This document shows, one piece after another, positions 60,401 to 64,000 of a stretch of 64,000 bases of DNA; position 1 is the first letter of the stretch, and every line of letters starts with the position of its first letter. The position numbers and the translations under genes were made by a program. The stretch spans positions 2,621,501 to 2,685,500 of the forward strand of contig NZ_CP044218.1 of assembly GCF_008727715.1 (NCBI RefSeq), in the 5' to 3' direction. Below the pieces are notes generated by a model. That model saw only the letters and a list, made by a program, of their open reading frames with translations, was not told where the DNA came from and did no database searches. Source of the stretch: Mesorhizobium terrae (lineage in GTDB: Bacteria > Pseudomonadota > Alphaproteobacteria > Rhizobiales > Rhizobiaceae).

Positions 60401-61633
60401 ATGACCCTTTCCGGAAAACGCATCCTGCTTGTCATCGGTGGCGGCATCGCCGCCTACAAGTCGCTGGACCTGATCCGGCGGCTGCGCGAGCGGGGTGCCG
60501 CGGTGCGCTGCGTGATGACGGCGGCGGCGCAGCAATTCGTCACCCAGCTCTCGGTCGGCGCGCTGTCGGCCGACCATGTCTTCGCCGATCTGTTCGATCG
60601 CCAGGATGAGCACGATGTCGGCCATATCCGGCTGTCGCGCGAGGCCGACCTCATCGTGGTCGCGCCGGCGACCGCCGACCTGATGGCCAAGCTTGCCAAT
60701 GGTCACGCCAACGACCTCGCCTCCACGGTTCTGCTCGCCACCGACAAGAAGGTGCTGATGGCGCCGGCGATGAATCCCAGGATGTGGGCGCATCCGGCGA
60801 CGCGGCGCAACCACGCTACGCTCGTCAAGGACGGCGTCAGTTTTGTGGGGCCTACGAAAGGCGAGATGGCTGAAAGCGGCGAAGCCGGCGAGGGCCGCAT
60901 GGCCGAGCCGCTGGAGATCGTGGCGGCAATCGAGGCGCAATTCGACAGCCGGCCGAAGCCATTGGCCGGCAGGAAGATCATCGTCACCTCCGGGCCGACG
61001 CATGAGCCGATCGATCCGGTGCGCTACCTCGCCAACCGTTCGTCCGGCAAGCAGGGGCATTCGCTGGCTGCCGCCCTGGCCAAGCTTGGCGCCGAAGTGC
61101 ATCTGGTCTCGGGTCCGGTCGCCATCGCCGATCCGGCGGGCGTGGCAACGGTCCATGTCGAGACAGCGCGGCAGATGCAGGCAGCCGTGGAAAGCCTGCT
61201 ACCGGCCGATGCGGCGGTTTTCGTCGCGGCGGTGGCGGATTGGCGGACAGCGGGTTCCGCCGAAGAGAAGATCAAGAAGGTGGCCGGAGAGGGGCCGCCG
61301 GCACTGCAGATGGTGGAGAACCCCGACATTCTCGCCGGTGTGGGCCACCATGCGAAGCGGCCATATCTGGTGGTCGGCTTCGCTGCGGAAACGCAGGATA
61401 TTTTGAAGAATGCGGCTGCCAAACTCAGCAAGAAGGGCGCTGACTTCATTGTTGCCAACGACGTCTCGCAAGACAGTGGCATCGGCCCCGGCGGCGTCAT
61501 GGGCGGCGACCGCAACCGGGTGCGCATCGTCTCGAAATCGGGCGTCGAGGAATGGCCGGAACTCAGCAAGGAAGCCGTCGCGGCGCGCCTTGCCGAGCTG
61601 ATCGCGGAACGCCTGAAAACGACGGTCGTCTAG
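60401..61633 (+). CDS. coaBC: Bifunctional phosphopantothenoylcysteine decarboxylase/synthetase
   Basis: 410 residues. The CoaC flavoprotein domain (ILLVIGGGIAAYKSLDLIRR, the conserved His region DVGHIRLSREADLIVVAPAT, APAMNPRMW) is joined to CoaB (IIVTSGPTHEPIDPVRYLAN, then NRSSGKQGHSLAAAL, and the EEKIKK active-site loop). Together they make 4'-phosphopantetheine from phosphopantothenate and cysteine, essential for coenzyme A. It is 24 bp after ubiB. In many Alphaproteobacteria dut follows; here a convergent DUF992 gene follows instead. Confidence 0.95.
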   Translation: MTLSGKRILLVIGGGIAAYKSLDLIRRLRERGAAVRCVMTAAAQQFVTQLSVGALSADHVFADLFDRQDEHDVGHIRLSREADLIVVAPATADLMAKLANGHANDLASTVLLATDKKVLMAPAMNPRMWAHPATRRNHATLVKDGVSFVGPTKGEMAESGEAGEGRMAEPLEIVAAIEAQFDSRPKPLAGRKIIVTSGPTHEPIDPVRYLANRSSGKQGHSLAAALAKLGAEVHLVSGPVAIADPAGVATVHVETARQMQAAVESLLPADAAVFVAAVADWRTAGSAEEKIKKVAGEGPPALQMVENPDILAGVGHHAKRPYLVVGFAAETQDILKNAAAKLSKKGADFIVANDVSQDSGIGPGGVMGGDRNRVRIVSKSGVEEWPELSKEAVAARLAELIAERLKTTVV

Positions 61634-61690
61634 CCTCGCCCGCACGAGGGGCGGGTTTCGCGGCTCCAGCCAAGCGGACTGCCACGCAAT

Positions 61691-61717
61691 GGTCGGGCCG
61701 GGCGAAGACGCCCGACC
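61691..61717. terminator. Hairpin between convergent coaBC and the DUF992 gene
   Basis: GGTCGGGC (61691-61698) and GCCCGACC (61710-61717) form a perfect 8-bp stem around 11 bases between two convergent genes. A T-run (CAACTTTTAC) appears 15 bases later on the plus strand. It is a probable shared terminator, weak by sequence. Confidence 0.45.
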
Positions 61718-61731
61718 CTCGCGCTCAACTT

Positions 61732-62202
61732 TTACTTCAGCGAATGCTGCAGCTCGAGCGAAGTCACGGCGGCAGCGACATTGAGGCCGGTCTGCGCCTG
61801 TACCGAGAGCGGCTGCAGCGCGTAGGAGTTGTCGAAGCCGCCGACCAAAACGTTGAGGCCGCCGCCGGTGACGACGCTCGCTTCGGCGTTGACGCCGAAA
61901 TACTTGCCGGCCAGAGCACCTGAATCGTAGCTGCTCGATGCCGCCAGAACCGCCCAGGACAACTGGCCCTGATGGGTCATGCCGAGATCGACGCCGAGTT
62001 TCGAGATGACGCCGGTGTAGAGTTCGGACTTGCGGCTGTTATAGGGGCGGAAGGTGCAGGTGACGCCCTTGTTCGAGGCGATGATGTAGGACTGACCGCC
62101 ATCGATGACGCAATCGAGGACGCCGAGTTCCAGCTTGCCGGCATGAGCCGGGGCCGCGAAGGCGAGCGTTGCCAGTGCGGCGGAAATGACGAGCTTTTTC
62201 AT
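61732..62202 (-). CDS. DUF992-family exported protein
   Basis: 156 residues from ATG at 62202. The signal peptide MKKLVISAALATLAFAAPAHA is followed by the DUF992 pattern: LELGVLDCVIDGGQSYIIAS, CTFRPYNSRKSELYTGVIS and DLGMTHQGQLSWAVLAASS. The two cysteines at about 38 and 56 could form a disulfide. Function is unknown; these proteins are periplasmic and nearly confined to Rhizobiales. The gene is isolated, and 148 bp separate it from the TPR gene. Confidence 0.88.
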   Translation of the reverse strand: MKKLVISAALATLAFAAPAHAGKLELGVLDCVIDGGQSYIIASNKGVTCTFRPYNSRKSELYTGVISKLGVDLGMTHQGQLSWAVLAASSSYDSGALAGKYFGVNAEASVVTGGGLNVLVGGFDNSYALQPLSVQAQTGLNVAAAVTSLELQHSLK

Positions 62203-62314
62203 GGGGACGGGTCCTTCCAATGTTCCATGCCGGATAACGGTCCAGCGCGCGCAGCGTTCCAGAAAACCATGGCGCGACAGCGGCAAGGTCGGAGCGTGGT
62301 CAAAATAGGAGATG

Positions 62315-62350
62315 GCCGTTGCTCATCGGCAACGGTGAAACAGCAACGGC
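62315..62350. repeat. Three mutually pairable GCAACGG arms after the TPR gene
   Basis: GCCGTTGC (62315-62322) can pair with GCAACGG (62329-62335) or with GCAACGGC (62343-62350), giving two exclusive hairpins. They lie immediately downstream of the TPR gene stop on the minus strand, with TATTTTG further on. The likely role is transcript 3' end formation. Confidence 0.4.
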
Positions 62351-63199
62351 TCAGCCGGCGCTGCTCACTCTGGAGAGGCCGTCCTTGGCCGGCTGGTAGG
62401 TTGGCGCCAGTCGCGCCGCCTCGCGATAGGACTTGGCGGCCTTGGCCTTGTCGCCGCGCCGTTCATAGATCAGGCCCTGGTTGGTCCAGGCTTCGGCGTT
62501 CTTGCCGTCGAGCTTGATGGCCATGTTGAAGTCGGCGAAGGCGTTGTCGTCCTGGTTGAGCGCCAGGTAGGAGAGGCCACGACCGTTATAGGGCTCGGAA
62601 GCGTCCGGCGACAGCGAGATGGCGGTCGAGAAATCCTCGATCGCGAGATTGTGCTGGCCCTGGGTCTGATAGATCAGGCCGCGATTGTGATAGGCGCGCG
62701 CGTCGGTGGTATCGAGCTGGATCGCCTTCTGGAAATCGTTGAAGGCGTCCTGCGTGCGGTTGGCCTTGCGGTAGAGGTTGCCGCGGCCGATATAGGCGGC
62801 GTCGTAGTTCGCGTTGATCTGGATGGCACGATTGTAGTCGGCAAGCGCCTTCTGCTGGTCGCCGATGAAACGGTAGATCAGCGCGCGGTTTGAATAGGCC
62901 TGGTAGAAATCGGGCTTCAGCTGGATCGCCGTGTCGAAGTCCTTCAGCGCGGCCTGGTATTTGCCGCCGCGGCCGAGCGCCGAGCCACGCACATTATAGG
63001 CTTCCGGGTCGCGCGGGTTGCGGTCGACGACTGACGACAGCGAGGAGATGTTCTCGCTCGATCCCTGCGCCTGGTCGATGGAGCCGAGCTCGCCGGTCGG
63101 GGTCGACTGGCATCCCGCGAGCGCCAGGCCCGACAGCAAGGCTGCTGTCAGAACGAGCCTGTTCACGGAGTTTCCACGCTCTGCGGTCAAAACATGCAT
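62351..63199 (-). CDS. TPR-repeat lipoprotein
   Basis: 282 residues from ATG at 63199; GTG at 63166 (NRLVLTAALLSG) is a credible shorter start. A lipoprotein signal with lipobox LALAGC is followed, after a short linker, by about six tetratricopeptide repeats of 34 residues (for example YQAALKDFDTAIQLKPDFYQ and ALADYNRAIQINANYDAAYI). TPR lipoproteins scaffold envelope complexes, comparable to NlpI in E. coli; the partner here is unknown. The gene follows rpsU on the same strand but a strong terminator separates them. Confidence 0.9.
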   Translation of the reverse strand: MHVLTAERGNSVNRLVLTAALLSGLALAGCQSTPTGELGSIDQAQGSSENISSLSSVVDRNPRDPEAYNVRGSALGRGGKYQAALKDFDTAIQLKPDFYQAYSNRALIYRFIGDQQKALADYNRAIQINANYDAAYIGRGNLYRKANRTQDAFNDFQKAIQLDTTDARAYHNRGLIYQTQGQHNLAIEDFSTAISLSPDASEPYNGRGLSYLALNQDDNAFADFNMAIKLDGKNAEAWTNQGLIYERRGDKAKAAKSYREAARLAPTYQPAKDGLSRVSSAG

Positions 63200-63293
63200 C
63201 GGCTGCCGTATCCTCAATATCCGACGCCCGGCATTCCGGATCATCGCACCGGCCCCTATCCCGCAGTCCTGCGTATACAAATACCGGCTTGCG

Positions 63294-63332
63294 TCAAACA
63301 AAAAGGTGGCGGCGATTTCCATCGCGCCACCT
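63294..63332 (-). terminator. Rho-independent terminator of rpsU
   Basis: On the minus strand AAGGTGGC, GCGAT, four loop bases, ATCGC, a bulged C and GCCACCTT form a 13-bp stem that continues into TTTTTGTTTG. It lies 37 bp after the rpsU stop. Confidence 0.92.
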
Positions 63333-63368
63333 TGGCTATCCTTCGAAAAGGACGAAAACTTGGCAGGA

Positions 63369-63629
63369 TCAGCGCGGAGCGCGCGCTGCACCGGCGCCAG
63401 CAGGAGCCGGACGCGGGGTCGAGGGCAACAGGCCTTCGCGCTGAGCGCGCTTACGGGCCAGCTTGCGGGCGCGGCGCACGGCCTCGGCCTTCTCGCGAGC
63501 ACGCTTCTCGGACGGCTTCTCATAGTGACCGCGCATCTTCATTTCACGGAAGATGCCTTCGCGCTGCATTTTCTTCTTGAGCGCGCGAAGCGCCTGATCA
63601 ACGTTGTTGTCGCGGACGAGTACCTGCAC
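63369..63629 (-). CDS. rpsU: 30S ribosomal protein S21
   Basis: 86 residues starting at GTG 63629 with AGGAT upstream. [20 protein letters not shown] is the S21 N-terminus, followed by [20 protein letters not shown] and an arginine/lysine-rich helix. The C-terminal tail ([18 protein letters not shown]) is a Pro/Ala extension beyond the 71 residues of E. coli S21, as in other rhizobia. S21 binds the small subunit near the anti-Shine-Dalgarno helix. It is a single-gene unit with its own terminator. Confidence 0.96.
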   Translation of the reverse strand: MQVLVRDNNVDQALRALKKKMQREGIFREMKMRGHYEKPSEKRAREKAEAVRRARKLARKRAQREGLLPSTPRPAPAGAGAARAPR

Positions 63630-63660
63630 GGGCGATCCTGTCTTTCAATTTGAAATCATT

Positions 63661-63679
63661 GGGCTATCGGCAATAGCCC
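63661..63679 (-). promoter_or_regulatory. Hairpin in the rpsU leader
   Basis: GGGCTAT (63661-63667) and ATAGCCC (63673-63679) pair across 5 bases, 32 bp upstream of the rpsU GTG. It may lie in the 5' untranslated region and affect translation, or mark the end of the preceding transcript. Confidence 0.4.
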
Positions 63680-63768
63680 TAAGCTTCCGCAGCGGCTTCC
63701 ACCGCGAATTCTGGCGGCTGATAGCAGAATCGGGATGGAATGTCCACAGTTCAAGCGGAAAACTTGGT

Positions 63769-63802
63769 GCTTTCCGTGCGCCACGCCGGACACACGGAAA
63801 GC
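63769..63802 (-). terminator. Hairpin after the right-edge membrane protein gene
   Basis: GCTTTCCGTG (63769-63778) and CACGGAAAGC (63793-63802) form a 10-bp stem, 20 bp after the stop codon at 63822. On the minus strand it is followed by ACCAAGTTTTCC, a weak U-tract. Confidence 0.55.
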
Positions 63803-63821
63803 CGTTCCTCTTCTTATCCTG

Positions 63822-64000
63822 TTATCCGACCGCGCGCCACCGCCTCGTTAGGATCATGTCGAAGATGAGAACGAAAATCAGCGATGCGCCGACAAGCGGA
63901 TAGATGGCGCCGCCAATGGCGAGGATGGTGACGACGCCGGCGAGCTTCCTGCGGTCGCCGGGCAGCGGCGGAACGCCGAGCCGCCCTATCGGCCGGCGTT
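63822..64000 (-). CDS. C-terminal end of a membrane protein (start outside window)
   Basis: The open frame enters from the right edge and ends at TAA 63824-63822. The last 38 residues include GVVTILAIGGAIYPLVGASL and a second hydrophobic stretch ending DMILTRRWRAVG, so one or two membrane segments with a basic cytoplasmic tail. The pattern of a proline and glycine followed by a hydrophobic stretch and FD is reminiscent of PepSY-associated transmembrane proteins, but too little is visible to assign a family. Confidence 0.5.
   Translation of the reverse strand, partial: RRPIGRLGVPPLPGDRRKLAGVVTILAIGGAIYPLVGASLIFVLIFDMILTRRWRAVG

Overview
The window is high-GC chromosomal DNA from an alphaproteobacterium of the Rhizobiales. 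Gene content, codon use and the number of ABC uptake systems resemble Mesorhizobium and its relatives; the genus is inferred, not proven. Genes are densely packed in long operons. I see no insertion sequence, prophage, integrase, rRNA or CRISPR array. The only RNA gene recognised is a tRNA-Ser(GGA) at 44563-44652.

Layout. (1) 1-2522: a ketone-body/polyhydroxybutyrate unit, with a patatin-like hydrolase and acetoacetate decarboxylase divergent from 3-hydroxybutyrate dehydrogenase. (2) 2610-3548: a MerR-type regulator. (3) 3682-8257: a ribose-type sugar ABC operon that ends with its own LacI-type repressor; a perfect 18-bp palindrome lies upstream. (4) 8484-9350: an ArsR regulator/AHSA1 pair with a 24-bp near-perfect palindrome at the regulator start. 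(5) 9641-10651: a lone FkbM methyltransferase. (6) 10812-17904: hydroxyproline catabolism (GntR repressor, pyrroline-hydroxy-carboxylate deaminase, ketoglutarate-semialdehyde dehydrogenase, FAD D-amino-acid dehydrogenase, hydroxyproline 2-epimerase, and a divergent proline-racemase paralogue). (7) 17949-28711: an XRE-cupin regulator, a dipeptide ABC transporter and three proline-specific peptidases. Regions 6 and 7 together look like one system that imports proline/hydroxyproline-rich peptides, hydrolyses them and carries hydroxyproline to 2-oxoglutarate. (8) 28776-33359: a complete branched-chain-amino-acid type ABC operon. (9) 33633-44145: a ten-gene operon led by a DeoR regulator, combining a BtpA/SgcQ-family protein, an M42 peptidase-like protein, an FGGY kinase, DhaK/DhaL and a sugar ABC transporter with two separate permeases. 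It recalls the uncharacterised sgc locus of E. coli but with ABC instead of PTS transport, and is the strongest candidate for an undescribed pathway. (10) 44563-49144: tRNA-Ser, a small membrane protein, MsrA, a BMP-type nucleoside-binding protein, and small genes including an orphan anti-sigma-like protein and SlyX. (11) 49345-57899: nucleoside uptake (ATPase and two permeases) with cytidine deaminase, purine nucleoside phosphorylase and thymidine phosphorylase, then a retropepsin-like protease, uracil phosphoribosyltransferase and adenosine deaminase. (12) 58012-64000: core genes ubiE, ubiB and coaBC, a DUF992 protein, a TPR lipoprotein, ribosomal protein S21 and the end of a membrane protein.

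Overall this is a scavenging region: most of it serves binding-protein-dependent uptake and breakdown of plant- or decay-derived sugars, peptides, amino acids and nucleosides, and nearly every unit carries its own local regulator. Several regulators sit beside palindromes that are likely their operators.
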